The position numbers and the translations under genes were made by a program. The notes below the pieces were generated by a model. It was not told where the DNA came from, did not search any database, and saw only the letters and a program-made list of their open reading frames with translations. Shown here piece by piece: positions 41,684-50,997 of a stretch of DNA of 64,000 bases. Origin of the DNA: Marinobacterium aestuarii (GTDB taxonomy: Bacteria; Pseudomonadota; Gammaproteobacteria; Pseudomonadales; Balneatricaceae); assembly GCF_001651805.1 (NCBI RefSeq), contig NZ_CP015839.1, positions 744,001 through 808,000 on the forward strand. The letters are read 5' to 3'. The stretch's first letter is position 1, and the number at the start of each line of letters is the position of its first letter.

Positions 41684-42661
41684 ATGATGCTGCCGATTCT
41701 TGCGATCATTCTGGGCCTGGTGCTGCTGGTCTGGAGTGCCGACCGTTTTGTCGATGGCGCCGCTGCAACCGCCGGCCACGCCGGCATGCCACCGCTGCTG
41801 ATCGGCATGGTGGTCATAGGCTTTGGTACTTCGGCCCCGGAAATGGTGGTGTCCGCACTGGCGGCGATGGAGGGTAACCCCGGCCTTGCGCTGGGTAATG
41901 CCTACGGCTCCAACATTACCAACATAGCCCTGATCCTGGGTCTGGTGGCGGTGTTCAGCCCGATCGCGGTGCAGTCGCAGATTCTGCGCAAGGAACTGCC
42001 AATACTGGCGGCCGTCACTCTGCTCAGCGGCCTGCTGCTGATCAATGGTCAGCTTAACCGCATGGATGCGCTGATTCTGCTGCTGGCCTTCTTCGCCATT
42101 ATGGGCTGGTCGATCTTTCAGGGCATGCGCCAGCGTGGCGATAGCCTGGGAACAGACATGGATGCGGAAATGGACGTCAAGACCATGGCGCTCAAGCCCG
42201 CTATCATCTGGTTGCTGGTCGGTCTGGTGCTGCTGATCGTCAGCTCCCGAGTGCTGGTGTGGGGCGCGGTGTCCATTGCGCAGTCGCTGGGCGTGAGTGA
42301 TCTCATCATAGGTCTGACGGTCGTGGCCATCGGTACCTCCTTGCCGGAACTGGCCTCGTCCATTGCCGCCATGCGCAAGGGTGAGCATGATCTGGCGCTG
42401 GGCAACGTGATTGGCTCCAACCTGTTCAATACTCTGGCGGTGGTCGGTATCGCTGCGGCGATTCATCCGCTGGACGTGGAATCGGTGGTGCTGTACCGCG
42501 ACTGGGGTCTGACCATGGGGCTAACGCTGGCACTCTTCCTGATGGGGTACCGCTTTGGCAAGAAGCAGGGGCGTATCAATCGCTATGAAGGCGGGGTACT
42601 GCTGGTGGCCTACCTGATCTACACCGGCTATCTGGTGTCGACCATAGTGGCGGCGGCCTGA
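41684..42661 (+). CDS. Calcium/sodium antiporter, YrbG family
   Basis: This 325-residue inner-membrane exchanger has two homologous halves, each with the alpha-repeat motif of the Na+/Ca2+ exchanger superfamily: GFGTSAPEMVVSALAAMEGN near residue 46, with GNAYGSNITNIALILG, and AIGTSLPELASSIAAMRKGE near 210, with LGNVIGSNLFNTLAVVG. About 10 TM segments are visible. ATG 41684 is preferred to an upstream in-frame start because the family begins directly with the first helix (MMLPILAIILGLVLLVWSAD) and GGAG lies eight bases before. Ion specificity cannot be fixed from the sequence. Confidence 0.9.
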   Translation: MMLPILAIILGLVLLVWSADRFVDGAAATAGHAGMPPLLIGMVVIGFGTSAPEMVVSALAAMEGNPGLALGNAYGSNITNIALILGLVAVFSPIAVQSQILRKELPILAAVTLLSGLLLINGQLNRMDALILLLAFFAIMGWSIFQGMRQRGDSLGTDMDAEMDVKTMALKPAIIWLLVGLVLLIVSSRVLVWGAVSIAQSLGVSDLIIGLTVVAIGTSLPELASSIAAMRKGEHDLALGNVIGSNLFNTLAVVGIAAAIHPLDVESVVLYRDWGLTMGLTLALFLMGYRFGKKQGRINRYEGGVLLVAYLIYTGYLVSTIVAAA

Positions 42662-42722
42662 GCCTGGCTCGCTGAGGGGCTGAGTTTAACGACTGAACTG
42701 GAAAGGTTTGATCAGGGGCTGG

Positions 42723-43286
42723 TCAGGTGCAGGCTTTCCACTTGATGTTGCAGCCGACACTGGGGGTCTGATTCGGGTCTATCGAGTCCCCAGTCAGCAG
42801 TGCATCGCAGGCGCGGCGCAGATCGTTGCCGCTGACCTCAATGCCGTTGCCGGGGCGGGATGCGTCGAACTGGCCCCGATAGACGCATTTCAGCTGGCCG
42901 TCGAACAGAAACAGGTCCGGCGTACAGGCGGCGTTATAGGCTCTGGCGACCTCCTGGGTTTCGTCATAGAGGTAGGGGAACGGATAGCCTTTGGCCGAAG
43001 CGCGATCCTGCATCCGCATGGGCCCGTCTTCGGGCGAACTCTCCACATCGTTGGCCGAGATGGCCAGCACCGCAATGCCGCGGGCCTGGTAGTCCCAGGC
43101 CAGTTCAATCAGTTCATCTTCGATATGGCGTACATAGGGACAGTGGTTGCAGATAAAGGCGATCAGGATTCCCTGTGCGCCGGCGCACTCCTGCAGCGTG
43201 GTCTGCTGGCCGCTGCGCACATCCAGCAGACTGAAGTCCGGCGCGGGGGTGCCCAGTGGCATCATGGTGGAAGCGGTGAGGCTCAT
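42723..43286 (-). CDS. Thioredoxin-like (AhpC/TSA-type) redoxin
   Basis: This 187-residue cytoplasmic protein has a thioredoxin fold with GTPAPDFSLLDVRSG at the start and an IAFICNHCPYVRHI segment: the redox centre reads CNHC, the signature of a thioredoxin-family subgroup often called thioredoxin family protein in marine bacteria. YNAACTPDLFLFD contains the cis-Pro-like region. ATG 43286 (MSLTAST) is chosen for GGAG six bases upstream over a start five codons earlier. It is convergent with the antiporter gene. A peroxiredoxin or thiol-reductase role is possible; the exact substrate is unknown. Confidence 0.82.
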   Translation of the reverse strand: MSLTASTMMPLGTPAPDFSLLDVRSGQQTTLQECAGAQGILIAFICNHCPYVRHIEDELIELAWDYQARGIAVLAISANDVESSPEDGPMRMQDRASAKGYPFPYLYDETQEVARAYNAACTPDLFLFDGQLKCVYRGQFDASRPGNGIEVSGNDLRRACDALLTGDSIDPNQTPSVGCNIKWKACT

Positions 43287-43455
43287 TGCAATCTCCGGCA
43301 CGTCAGTTAGGGCAAGGTTGCAATAATAGTAGCAGCAGTTAATGCCCGGCTCGGTTGTTGCGCCACTGGTACTGACGGAATTGAGGTTCTACCATGCAGT
43401 CCCTGAGCTTCGAGCCGGTGCGGTGGATTGACGAAGCGAAACAAAGAGGTGAATT

Positions 43456-43935
43456 TTGCGCGCTGACAAGGCGAACACAAAGATGCTCGAGACCCTGGGC
43501 GAGGTAAAGGGCGCCGCGGTGCGGCTACTGGCGCGGCGCGAGCACAGCCGTATGGAGCTGGAGCAGAAAATAGGCGCCCGAGTAGCGCCTGAGTTGCTGG
43601 CCCAGGCGCTGGATGCGCTGGAGGCCGGCGGCTACCTGAGCGATGCGCGCTTTGCTGCGGCCTATCTGCGCAACAAGGCGGCGCAGGGGTTCGGCCCCAT
43701 GCGCATCCGTGGTGACATGGGACGCAAGGGTATTGGCGCCGAGCTCTGGCAGCAAAGCCTGGAAGCGGAGGGGATCGACTGGTTCGAACAGGCGCGGGAT
43801 TTGGCCCGGCGACGTTTTGGCGCTGTGACGCAGGAGGATCGCAAACACTACGCCAAGTGCATGCGTTATCTGCTGGGGCGTGGATACAACCTGGATCAGG
43901 CGCGCTATGCATTGCAGCAGACGGATGATGAATAA
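43456..43935 (+). CDS. recX: Regulatory protein RecX
   Basis: This 159-residue all-helical protein matches RecX, which limits RecA filament growth. Three tandem three-helix repeats are seen: AAVRLLARREHSRMELEQKI (residues 21-40), LEAGGYLSDARFAAAYLRNK near 55-74, and RYLLGRGYNLDQARYAL near 136-152. The start is TTG at 43456 with AGAGGTG at good spacing; the next in-frame ATG (43483) lacks a ribosome site and would cut into the first helix. recA, usually just upstream in relatives, is not present here, so recX is separated from its partner gene. alaS follows. Confidence 0.9.
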   Translation: MRADKANTKMLETLGEVKGAAVRLLARREHSRMELEQKIGARVAPELLAQALDALEAGGYLSDARFAAAYLRNKAAQGFGPMRIRGDMGRKGIGAELWQQSLEAEGIDWFEQARDLARRRFGAVTQEDRKHYAKCMRYLLGRGYNLDQARYALQQTDDE

Positions 43936-44097
43936 CCCCGGAGCACGGGGCTTTTCGGAAAAAGTTCGTACAATTTTTACCCACGTTATATACTGCTTCG
44001 CCATTTTTGCGTGGTATTTTGATCGGGTTTTGAGCCGGAAATACAGCGCCACGTTGATTCCTGTTGAGCAACCAACCATCTGTAGCGGTTCGTGCTA

Positions 44098-46704
44098 ATG
44101 AAATACATGACGAGTGCCGAAATTCGCCAGGCTTTCCTGGATTACTTCAATCAGCAGGGGCATGAAATTGTCTCCAGCAGTTCGCTGATTCCCGCTAACG
44201 ACCCGACCCTGTTGTTCACCAACGCGGGCATGGTGCAGTTCAAGGATGTATTCCTTGGCAGCGACAAGCGCAGCTACAACCGCGCCACGACCTCGCAGCG
44301 CTGCGTGCGCGCCGGCGGCAAGCACAATGACCTCGATAACGTGGGCTATACGGCGCGTCATCACACTTTCTTCGAAATGCTGGGCAACTTCAGCTTCGGC
44401 GATTACTTCAAGCGTGAAGCCATTGGCTTTGCCTGGACGCTGCTGACTGAAGTCTTTGGTCTGCCCAAAGAGCGCCTGTGGGTGACCGTGCACCACAGCG
44501 ATGATGAAGCCGAGCGCATCTGGAAAGACGAGATTGGCATTGACCCCGAACGTTTCTCCAAACTGGATGAAGACAACTTCTGGGCCATGGGTGATACCGG
44601 TCCCTGCGGTCCCTGTACCGAGATCTTCTTCGATCATGGCCCCGATGTGGCCGGTGGCCCGCCGGGCAGCCCGGATGAAGACGGCGACCGTTACATAGAG
44701 ATCTGGAACGTGGTCTTCATGCAGTACAACCGTTCTGCCGATGGCGCCATGGTACCGTTGCCGCGCCCGTCGGTGGATACCGGCATGGGTCTGGAACGTA
44801 TCGCCGCGGTACTGCAGGGCGTGCACAGCAACTACGAGATCGATCTGTTCCAGAGCCTGCTCAAGGCTGCCGCCAAGGCGGTGGGCAGCGATGACCTGAT
44901 GCACAAGTCACTGTGCGTGATTGCCGACCATATCCGTTCCTGTTCCTTCCTGATTGTCGATGGCGTGCTGCCCTCCAATGAAGGCAGTGGCTATGTGCTG
45001 CGTCGCATCATTCGCCGCGCCGTGCGTCACGGCAACAAGCTGGGCGCAACCGAGCCGTTTTTCCACACCCTGGTGGCGGCGCTGGTGGCGGAAATGGGCG
45101 CAGCCTATCCGGAGCTGGTGGCGCAGCAGGGTCAGATCGAGCGTGTGCTGCTGAAAGAAGAGCAGCAGTTTGCCCGCACCCTGGACAACGGCATGCGTCT
45201 GTTACAGCAGGCGATCGATGATCTCGACGGTAGCGTGATTCCAGGTGAAACCCTGTTCCGCCTGTACGATACCTTCGGTTTTCCGGTGGATCTGACCGCC
45301 GACGTTGCCCGCGAGTCGGGTCTGAGTGTGGACATGCAGGGCTTCGAGGATGCCATGGCACAGCAGCGCGAACGCGCCCGTGCCACCGGCTCTTTCTCTG
45401 TGGACTATAACGACAAGCTGGACCTGGACGGTGAAACCACCTTCAGTGGCTACAGCGCACTGCAGGACAGCTCCAAAGTCGTGGCGCTGTTCAAGGACGG
45501 CGAAGCGGTACAGCAGCTGTCGGCGGGCGAGTCCGGCGTGGTGGTGCTGGCAAATACCTCCTTCTACGCCGAGTCTGGCGGTCAGGCGGGTGATCGCGGC
45601 GCACTGCGCTGGGATCGCGGCCTGTTCGATGTGAGTGATTGCAGCAAGGAAGGCAAGAACCACCTGCACCAGGGGTTGGTCAGTGAAGGCGTGCTGGCGC
45701 TCGGCGATACGGTTACCACTGAAGTGGATGCCGCCAACCGTCAGGCGACGGCGCTGAACCACTCAGGTACCCACTTGCTGCACGAAGCCCTGCGCCGGGT
45801 GCTGGGCGAGCACGTGCAGCAGAAGGGCTCGCTGGTCAATGCCGAGCGCCTGCGCTTTGACTTTGCCCATTTCGAGGCCCTGACGCCCGAACAGCTCAAG
45901 ACCGTGGAAGACATGGTCAACGACCAGATCCGTGCCAACAGTGGCGTAAGCACTGAGATCATGGATATAGATGCAGCCAAGGCCCGTGGCGCCATGGCGC
46001 TGTTCGGTGAAAAGTACGATGAACAGGTGCGCGTACTGAGCATGGGCACCGATGGCTTTTCCACCGAGCTCTGTGGCGGCACCCATGTGCAGCGTACCGG
46101 TGACCTGGGTCTGCTGAAGATCGTGGCCGAAAGCGGTATCGCCTCGGGCGTGCGTCGTATCGAAGCCGTGACCGGTGCCGGTGCCCTGGCCTGGGTTGAG
46201 TCGCTGGATGCGACCTGCAGCACCATTGCCAGCCTCACCAAGGGCGGGCGCGACAACCTGACCGACAAGGTTCGGGGTCTGGTGGACCGCAACCGTACCC
46301 TGGAAAAGGAACTGGAACAGCTCAAGGGCAAACTGGCCAGCCTGCAGGGCGGCGAGCTGCTCGGCAAGGCGATTGAGATCAAGGGCGTGAAGGTGCTGGT
46401 AGAGCAGCTGAGCGGCATTGAGCCCAAGGCGTTGCGCGATACGCTGGATCAGCTGAAGAACAAGCTGGGTAGCGGAGTCGTCGTGCTGGCCGTGACTCAG
46501 GACGACAAGGTCAGCCTGGTGGCGGGTGTCACCAAGGACCTGACCGGTCGCGTCAAGGCCGGCGATCTGATTCGTGATCTGTCTGCCAGGGTGGGCGGCA
46601 AGGGCGGTGGTCGCCCGGATATGGCCCAGGGTGGGGGTAACGATGTGGCAGCACTGCCGGCGGCTCTGGCCTCGGTAGCGGCATTGCTGGAATCCACGCT
46701 TTAA
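44098..46704 (+). CDS. alaS: Alanine-tRNA ligase
   Basis: This is the full-length bacterial class II synthetase (868 residues), which attaches alanine to tRNA-Ala. Motifs: [20 protein letters not shown] at the start, [14 protein letters not shown], motif 2 region [19 protein letters not shown], motif 3 [13 protein letters not shown] near 237, the editing-domain zinc site [13 protein letters not shown] near 556-568 with [15 protein letters not shown] near 660, and the C-terminal C-Ala domain ending [16 protein letters not shown] 44098 or 44107 are both possible; the ribosome site is weak. It is followed by lysC and csrA, the usual gammaproteobacterial order. Confidence 0.96.
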   Translation: MKYMTSAEIRQAFLDYFNQQGHEIVSSSSLIPANDPTLLFTNAGMVQFKDVFLGSDKRSYNRATTSQRCVRAGGKHNDLDNVGYTARHHTFFEMLGNFSFGDYFKREAIGFAWTLLTEVFGLPKERLWVTVHHSDDEAERIWKDEIGIDPERFSKLDEDNFWAMGDTGPCGPCTEIFFDHGPDVAGGPPGSPDEDGDRYIEIWNVVFMQYNRSADGAMVPLPRPSVDTGMGLERIAAVLQGVHSNYEIDLFQSLLKAAAKAVGSDDLMHKSLCVIADHIRSCSFLIVDGVLPSNEGSGYVLRRIIRRAVRHGNKLGATEPFFHTLVAALVAEMGAAYPELVAQQGQIERVLLKEEQQFARTLDNGMRLLQQAIDDLDGSVIPGETLFRLYDTFGFPVDLTADVARESGLSVDMQGFEDAMAQQRERARATGSFSVDYNDKLDLDGETTFSGYSALQDSSKVVALFKDGEAVQQLSAGESGVVVLANTSFYAESGGQAGDRGALRWDRGLFDVSDCSKEGKNHLHQGLVSEGVLALGDTVTTEVDAANRQATALNHSGTHLLHEALRRVLGEHVQQKGSLVNAERLRFDFAHFEALTPEQLKTVEDMVNDQIRANSGVSTEIMDIDAAKARGAMALFGEKYDEQVRVLSMGTDGFSTELCGGTHVQRTGDLGLLKIVAESGIASGVRRIEAVTGAGALAWVESLDATCSTIASLTKGGRDNLTDKVRGLVDRNRTLEKELEQLKGKLASLQGGELLGKAIEIKGVKVLVEQLSGIEPKALRDTLDQLKNKLGSGVVVLAVTQDDKVSLVAGVTKDLTGRVKAGDLIRDLSARVGGKGGGRPDMAQGGGNDVAALPAALASVAALLESTL

Positions 46705-46715
46705 CAGGTAGCAGG

Positions 46716-46762
46716 CAGAGCGCGAGCAGCATCACCCGCTGATGATCCTTGCGCTCTGTTTT
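46716..46762 (+). terminator. Likely terminator of alaS
   Basis: CAGAGCGC (46716-46723) pairs with GCGCTCTG (46751-46758), followed by TTTT. The 27-base loop is long, so it may be partial. Confidence 0.5.
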
Positions 46763-46817
46763 GTCATTACTAGGCACTAGGGGCCGCCGAGCTGGCGGTG
46801 AAAGGATTAGACAGAAG

Positions 46818-48053
46818 ATGGCTCTATTCGTACAGAAATACGGCGGGACGTCCGTGGGTACTGTAGAACGAATCGAAGCGGTGGCGGACAAGGTAAAGCG
46901 CTTTCGCGACGAGGGGCACGACCTGGTGGTTGTGCTGTCCGCAATGAGTGGCGAAACCAATCGCCTGATCGGGCTGGCCAAGGCCATCCAGGACGAACCC
47001 TGCCCACGGGAAATGGACGTGCTGGTATCGACCGGTGAGCAGGTGACCATTGCGCTGCTGTGCATGGCGCTGGAAAAGCGTGGCCTCAGCGCCCGCTCTT
47101 ACACCGGTGGTCAGGTGCGCATCCTGACGGACAGTGCCCACACCAAGGCGCGTATCCAGGATATCGAAGTCGACGGCATGCGGGCAGATCTGTCTGCCGG
47201 TCGGGTTGTGGTTGTCGCCGGCTTCCAGGGTATGGATGCCAAGGGCAACATTACCACCCTGGGGCGCGGCGGTTCGGATACCACCGGTGTGGCTCTGGCA
47301 GCGGCGCTCAAGGCCGATGAGTGCCAGATCTATACTGATGTGGATGGCGTCTACACCACCGATCCCCGGGTGGTTGAGGGCGCGACCCGTCTGGACAGAA
47401 TTACCTTTGAAGAAATGCTGGAAATGGCCAGCCTGGGTTCAAAGATACTGCAGATTCGTTCGGTCGAATTCGCCGGCAAGTACAAAGTGCCGCTGCGTGT
47501 GCTGTCCAGCTTTGTGGATGGCCCGGGCACCCTGATTACCATAGAGGATGAGGATACAGTGGAAAAACCAGTGATCTCCGGTATCGCTTTCAACCGCGAC
47601 GAAGCCAAGCTGACCGTGATCGGCGTGCCTGATATTCCAGGCGTGGCGTCACGCATTCTGGGGCCGATCAGTCGTGCCAATATCGAAGTCGACATGATCG
47701 TGCAGAACGTGGCCGCCGACAAAACGACTGACTTCACCTTCACGGTGCACCGCAATGATTTCGTCAAGGCCGAGGCTATATTGCGTCAGGTCTGTGCGGA
47801 GCTGGGTGCCCGTGAGGTGGTCGGCAACAACAAGATCGCCAAGGTATCCATCGTCGGTGTGGGCATGCGCTCGCACGCGGGTGTGGCGACCAAGATGTTC
47901 GATTCCCTGGCGCAGGACAACATCAACATTCAGATGATCTCGACCTCGGAGATCAAGGTGTCTGTGGTGATCGCAGAGAAGTACCTTGAGCTGGCCGTAC
48001 GCGGGCTGCATTCCGCCTTTGAGCTGGACAAGGCCGATACGGTTAGCGAATAG
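46818..48053 (+). CDS. lysC: Aspartate kinase
   Basis: This 411-residue enzyme phosphorylates aspartate, the first step toward lysine, threonine and methionine. It starts MALFVQKYGGTSVG, the family hallmark; the N-terminal kinase domain (1-250) includes GFQGMDAKGNITTLGRGGSD near 140 and YTDVDGVYTTDPR near 175. Two C-terminal ACT domains (about 265-335 and 345-405; VIGVPDIPGVASRILGPI and MISTSEIKVSVVI) bind feedback inhibitors, as in Pseudomonas-type monofunctional aspartokinases. ATG 46818 is chosen over an upstream in-frame frame extension that is arginine-rich and overlaps the alaS terminator. AAGGA precedes at somewhat long spacing. Confidence 0.95.
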   Translation: MALFVQKYGGTSVGTVERIEAVADKVKRFRDEGHDLVVVLSAMSGETNRLIGLAKAIQDEPCPREMDVLVSTGEQVTIALLCMALEKRGLSARSYTGGQVRILTDSAHTKARIQDIEVDGMRADLSAGRVVVVAGFQGMDAKGNITTLGRGGSDTTGVALAAALKADECQIYTDVDGVYTTDPRVVEGATRLDRITFEEMLEMASLGSKILQIRSVEFAGKYKVPLRVLSSFVDGPGTLITIEDEDTVEKPVISGIAFNRDEAKLTVIGVPDIPGVASRILGPISRANIEVDMIVQNVAADKTTDFTFTVHRNDFVKAEAILRQVCAELGAREVVGNNKIAKVSIVGVGMRSHAGVATKMFDSLAQDNINIQMISTSEIKVSVVIAEKYLELAVRGLHSAFELDKADTVSE

Positions 48054-48282
48054 TGGCTTTGTTGAAGTAGGCTATAGTTAATTCGGCCTATGCTGAACCC
48101 GGTTATTGCAACAGTTTACAGGGACTTACTGTACTATCTGCGGCTGCGATAATCGGGTTGGGCACCGCCTGCAAGGCTGTGATTCGACGGGATAGGGAAT
48201 AACGGGCGGCCGCGCCAGGAAAGCTGGCTGATGCCTCCCTCCGGCCTGCAGTACTCTAGGAAAGCTTAAGGAGATCCAATAG

Positions 48283-48474
48283 ATGTTGATTCTTACCCGC
48301 CGCGTGGGCGAAACACTGATGATAGGCGATGACGTCACCGTTACCGTGCTGGGCGTAAAAGGTAACCAAGTGCGCATCGGTGTCAATGCACCCAAGGATG
48401 TTTCTGTACATCGTGAAGAGATTTATCAGCGCATCCAGCGCGAAAAATCCGGCGACCAGGAAGATCAGGAATAA
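48283..48474 (+). CDS. csrA: Carbon storage regulator CsrA/RsmA
   Basis: This 63-residue RNA-binding dimer begins [20 protein letters not shown], nearly invariant in the family, with [19 protein letters not shown] carrying the RNA-contact residues. It represses or stabilises target mRNAs at GGA sites and would influence central metabolism and motility. AAGGAG lies at normal distance from ATG 48283. The position after lysC and before tRNA-Ser/tRNA-Arg is conserved in Pseudomonas and relatives. The 229-base gap before it must carry its promoter. Confidence 0.97.
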   Translation: MLILTRRVGETLMIGDDVTVTVLGVKGNQVRIGVNAPKDVSVHREEIYQRIQREKSGDQEDQE

Positions 48475-48533
48475 AAGTTAAGAAACCCCTTTTCTTTTGA
48501 AAATCAATCTCGTATAGTACGCCCCGTTGTCGA

Positions 48534-48621
48534 GGTGAGATGGCCGAGTGGCTGAAGGCGCACCCCTGCTAAGGGTGTATATCGCAAGGTATCGAGGGTT
48601 CGAATCCCTCTCTCACCGCCA
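48534..48621 (+). tRNA. tRNA-Ser (anticodon GCT)
   Basis: This is a class II tRNA with acceptor stem GGTGAGA pairing with TCTCACC, anticodon loop CTGCTAA (GCU in RNA) with CCCCT/AGGGTG arms, a long variable arm (TATATCGCAAGGTATC), T-arm GAGGGTTCGAATCCCTC, and encoded CCA at the end. It follows csrA, as in relatives. Confidence 0.96.
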
Positions 48622-48633
48622 TTTTTCAGGTAG

Positions 48634-48710
48634 GCGCCCGTAGCTCAGCTGGATAGAGTACCTGGCTACGAACCAGGCGGTCGCACGTTCGAATCGTGCC
48701 GGGCGCACCA
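48634..48710 (+). tRNA. tRNA-Arg (anticodon ACG), copy 1
   Basis: This is a 77-base tRNA with acceptor GCGCCCG/CGGGCGC, anticodon stem CTGGC-TACGAAC-CAG (ACG), T-loop GTTCGAATC, and encoded CCA. ACG is normally edited to ICG by TadA. Copies 2 and 3 are identical over their full length. Confidence 0.97.
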
Positions 48711-48757
48711 CTTGAAAAATACGTCAACGAGTTTGTCCCTTAGAGGGGATACAGGAA

Positions 48758-48834
48758 GCGCCCGTAGCTCAGCTGGATAGAGTACCTGGCTACGAACCAG
48801 GCGGTCGCACGTTCGAATCGTGCCGGGCGCACCA
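48758..48834 (+). tRNA. tRNA-Arg (anticodon ACG), copy 2
   Basis: This is identical to copy 1 over all 77 bases, including the encoded CCA. It is separated from copy 1 by 47 bases of unrelated spacer. Confidence 0.97.
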
Positions 48835-48859
48835 CTCCTGTAACAACCTCACTGCTTTA

Positions 48860-48936
48860 GCGCCCGTAGCTCAGCTGGATAGAGTACCTGGCTACGAACC
48901 AGGCGGTCGCACGTTCGAATCGTGCCGGGCGCACCA
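48860..48936 (+). tRNA. tRNA-Arg (anticodon ACG), copy 3
   Basis: This is identical to copies 1 and 2. The CCA overlaps a terminator hairpin (CACTAC...GTAGTG then TTTCT, 48935-48960), suggesting that the tRNA operon ends here. Confidence 0.97.
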
Positions 48937-48960
48937 CTACGAAAGAATGTAGTGTTTCTA
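48935..48960 (+). terminator. Terminator of the tRNA operon
   Basis: CACTAC (48935-48940) pairs with GTAGTG (48949-48954), loop GAAAGAAT, followed by TTTCT. The same hairpin with one change recurs at 49108-49133 after the decayed tRNA copy. Confidence 0.55.
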
Positions 48961-49032
48961 AAGCAGATTTCCATACCCCAGTAAAATCTCAGTCTGACGA
49001 CGAACCCTAATCTCAAAACTGGATATCACTCC

Positions 49033-49109
49033 AGATAGAGTACCTGGACTATTTAGTCGCCGCAGGCGCCACCAGACGGTCACATGCTCCAATCGTGCCG
49101 GGCGCACCA
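49033..49109 (+). pseudogene. Decayed fourth tRNA-Arg copy
   Basis: AGATAGAGTACCTGG at 49033 matches the D-arm/anticodon side of tRNA-Arg and AATCGTGCCGGGCGCACCA at 49091-49109 matches its 3' end exactly. The centre is scrambled (ATTTAGTCGCCGCAGGCG instead of the anticodon loop), and the 5' acceptor strand is lost. The 32 bases after it (49110-49141) repeat the flank of copy 3 (48937-48968) with one change, so a unit of tRNA plus terminator was duplicated and decayed. Confidence 0.75.
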
Positions 49110-49188
49110 CTACGCAAGAATGTAGTGTTTCTAAAGCAGATCATTCCGAGAGAGTCCTGAACCGGCAGCAGCCACCAGGGCAATATTT

Positions 49189-49230
49189 CAGCTATCAGCT
49201 TAAAGCTCACAGCTCACAGCTCACAGATTT
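49189..49230. repeat. Heptad repeat upstream of thiI (array 1)
   Basis: Six consecutive 7-mers: CAGCTAT, CAGCTTA, AAGCTCA, CAGCTCA, CAGCTCA, CAGATTT. The period is kept exactly while positions 5-7 vary. Confidence 0.7.
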
Positions 49231-49321
49231 TCCTCTGGTATTCATCAATACCCTGTTTTTCCTGTTCTTCGCTCCCAATCTGTTTTCCTGGCTCGCGCTA
49301 GATAACGGCATTTGGCGTTCT

Positions 49322-49412
49322 ATCTTGCTTGCACCTTGCACCTTGCACCTTGCCCTGTTCTCCACAGCTATCAGCTTAAAGCTCACAGCTTCCAGCTCTC
49401 ACGTCTAAGCTT
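49322..49412. repeat. Heptad repeat upstream of thiI (array 2)
   Basis: Thirteen consecutive 7-mers: ATCTTGC, three exact TTGCACC, TTGCCCT, GTTCTCC, then ACAGCTA, TCAGCTT, AAAGCTC, ACAGCTT, CCAGCTC, TCACGTC, TAAGCTT. The second half uses the same AGCT-centred words as array 1. It ends 73 bases before the thiI start. Confidence 0.7.
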
Positions 49413-49484
49413 CTGACTCGCGGCGTTCGATCCGGTATAATCGGGGGCCTCCGTTTTCCCTGTCCTGCTTTCCTGGTCCGCGAC

Positions 49485-50948
49485 ATGAAATTTATCGTCA
49501 AGCTGTTTCCCGAAATTACCATCAAGAGCCGCCCTGTGCGCAAGCGCATGATTCAGCGCCTGGGGACCAACCTGGAAGTCACCCTGCGTCGTGTCGATGA
49601 GCAGATCAAGGTGCGCAACAACTGGGACAAGATTGATGTTGTGTGCGCCCCCGGCACTGAGCACCTGCGTGATGAGGTCGTCTCTGTGCTGTCTCGCACG
49701 CCCGGTGTGCATGCCTTTCTTGAGGTGAGGGAATTTCCGCTGGTCGACTTCCATGACGCCTACGAGCGCACCAGGGACGCCTACGCCGAGCTTCTGCGTG
49801 GCAAGACCTTCAAAGTGCGGGTTAAACGCAGCGGTCGCAACCATGACTTCACCTCCGTGGATATGGAACGCTATATCGGTGGCGGTCTGAATCAGCATAC
49901 GGAAGCAGCCGGCGTTGATGTACGCACCCCGCAGGTGTGGGTCGACCTTGAGATCGTGGACGACCGCATGTTTATCGTCACCGAGCGCCACAAGGGGCTG
50001 GGCGGCTTCCCGCTGGGAACCCAGGAGCCGGTACTGTCGCTGATCTCTGGTGGTTTCGATTCGGTGGTGGCCTCGTACATGACCATGCGTCGCGGCTGCA
50101 AAACCCATTTCATCTTCTTTAATCTCGGCGGCCATGCCCACGAGATCGGCGTCAAGCAGGTGGCCTTGCACCTGTGGCAGCGTTATGGCTCCAGTGCCCG
50201 GGTCAAGTTTGTGACCGTGCCCTTCGAAGAGGTGATCGGCGAGCTGCTGCAGAATGTGCATCACTCCTACATGGGGGTCATTCTCAAGCGCATGATGCTG
50301 CGGGCAGCCGAGCGCGCCGCCGACTTCATGAAAATCGATGCCCTGGTGACCGGCGAGAGCGTGGCCCAGGTGTCGAGCCAGACCCTGACCAACCTGGCGT
50401 TGATCGACAAGGCGACCGACAAGCTGGTGCTGCGACCGCTGGTGACCTCCGACAAGCAGGACATTATCGACCTGTCGAAGGAGATCGGTGCCTTTGAATT
50501 TGCCAAAAGCATGCCCGAGTACTGCGGCGTGATTTCGGACCGCCCCACCACCCGTGGCAAGATGGAGCGGGTGCTGGAGGAAGAGGCCAACTTCGATTTT
50601 GAAGTACTGGAACAGGCGCTGAAAAAAGTGCAGGTGATACCCATCGACGAGATCGTCGAGAATATCAATGCCCATGCTGCGGTGGAGGCTCTGACCCGGG
50701 TCGGCGCCAACCAGGTGATCGTGGATATCCGCGCCAGCCACGAGCAGGAAAAGAAGCCGCTCAACATGCCGGGCTGCGAAATCCTGACTATCCCGTTTTT
50801 CAAGCTGAGCACTGAAGTTGAAAGCTTCGATACCGATCGCGAATACCTGCTGTACTGCGAGAAGGGAGTGATGAGCCAGGTGCAGGCGCATCACCTGCAG
50901 GAAAAGGGCTTTGCCAACGTCAAGGTGTTCCGTCCCGAGAGCGTCTGA
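49485..50948 (+). CDS. thiI: tRNA 4-thiouridine synthase ThiI (with rhodanese domain)
   Basis: This 487-residue enzyme adds sulfur to uridine 8 of tRNA and supports thiamine-thiazole synthesis. Domains: NFLD/THUMP (about 1-165; LFPEITIKSRPVRKR), PP-loop ATPase (LISGGFDSVVASYMTMRRG near residue 187), and a C-terminal rhodanese domain (about 400-485) with catalytic Cys in LLYCEKGVMSQ, present in enterobacterial and Pseudomonas ThiI but missing in many others. The start is ATG 49485 with no strong ribosome site. A clear terminator follows. Its position next to tRNA genes is probably coincidental. Confidence 0.94.
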   Translation: MKFIVKLFPEITIKSRPVRKRMIQRLGTNLEVTLRRVDEQIKVRNNWDKIDVVCAPGTEHLRDEVVSVLSRTPGVHAFLEVREFPLVDFHDAYERTRDAYAELLRGKTFKVRVKRSGRNHDFTSVDMERYIGGGLNQHTEAAGVDVRTPQVWVDLEIVDDRMFIVTERHKGLGGFPLGTQEPVLSLISGGFDSVVASYMTMRRGCKTHFIFFNLGGHAHEIGVKQVALHLWQRYGSSARVKFVTVPFEEVIGELLQNVHHSYMGVILKRMMLRAAERAADFMKIDALVTGESVAQVSSQTLTNLALIDKATDKLVLRPLVTSDKQDIIDLSKEIGAFEFAKSMPEYCGVISDRPTTRGKMERVLEEEANFDFEVLEQALKKVQVIPIDEIVENINAHAAVEALTRVGANQVIVDIRASHEQEKKPLNMPGCEILTIPFFKLSTEVESFDTDREYLLYCEKGVMSQVQAHHLQEKGFANVKVFRPESV

Positions 50949-50971
50949 GGGCAGGGTGGAAACATCGCAGA

Positions 50972-50997
50972 AAGGCGCCCTGGGGGCGCCTTTTTTC
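50972..50997 (+). terminator. Rho-independent terminator of thiI
   Basis: AAGGCGCCC (50972-50980) pairs with GGGCGCCTT (50984-50992), followed by T to 50996. The rest of 50998-51270 is AT-rich, contains a small hairpin (GCCGGGA at 51130-51136 with TCCCGGC at 51145-51151), and must hold the oad promoter. Confidence 0.85.

Noticed and set aside
43394-43507. A 37-codon plus-strand frame overlapping the recX start
   Set aside because: It has a passable ribosome site but runs into recX in another frame and has no recognisable relatives; more likely leader sequence.
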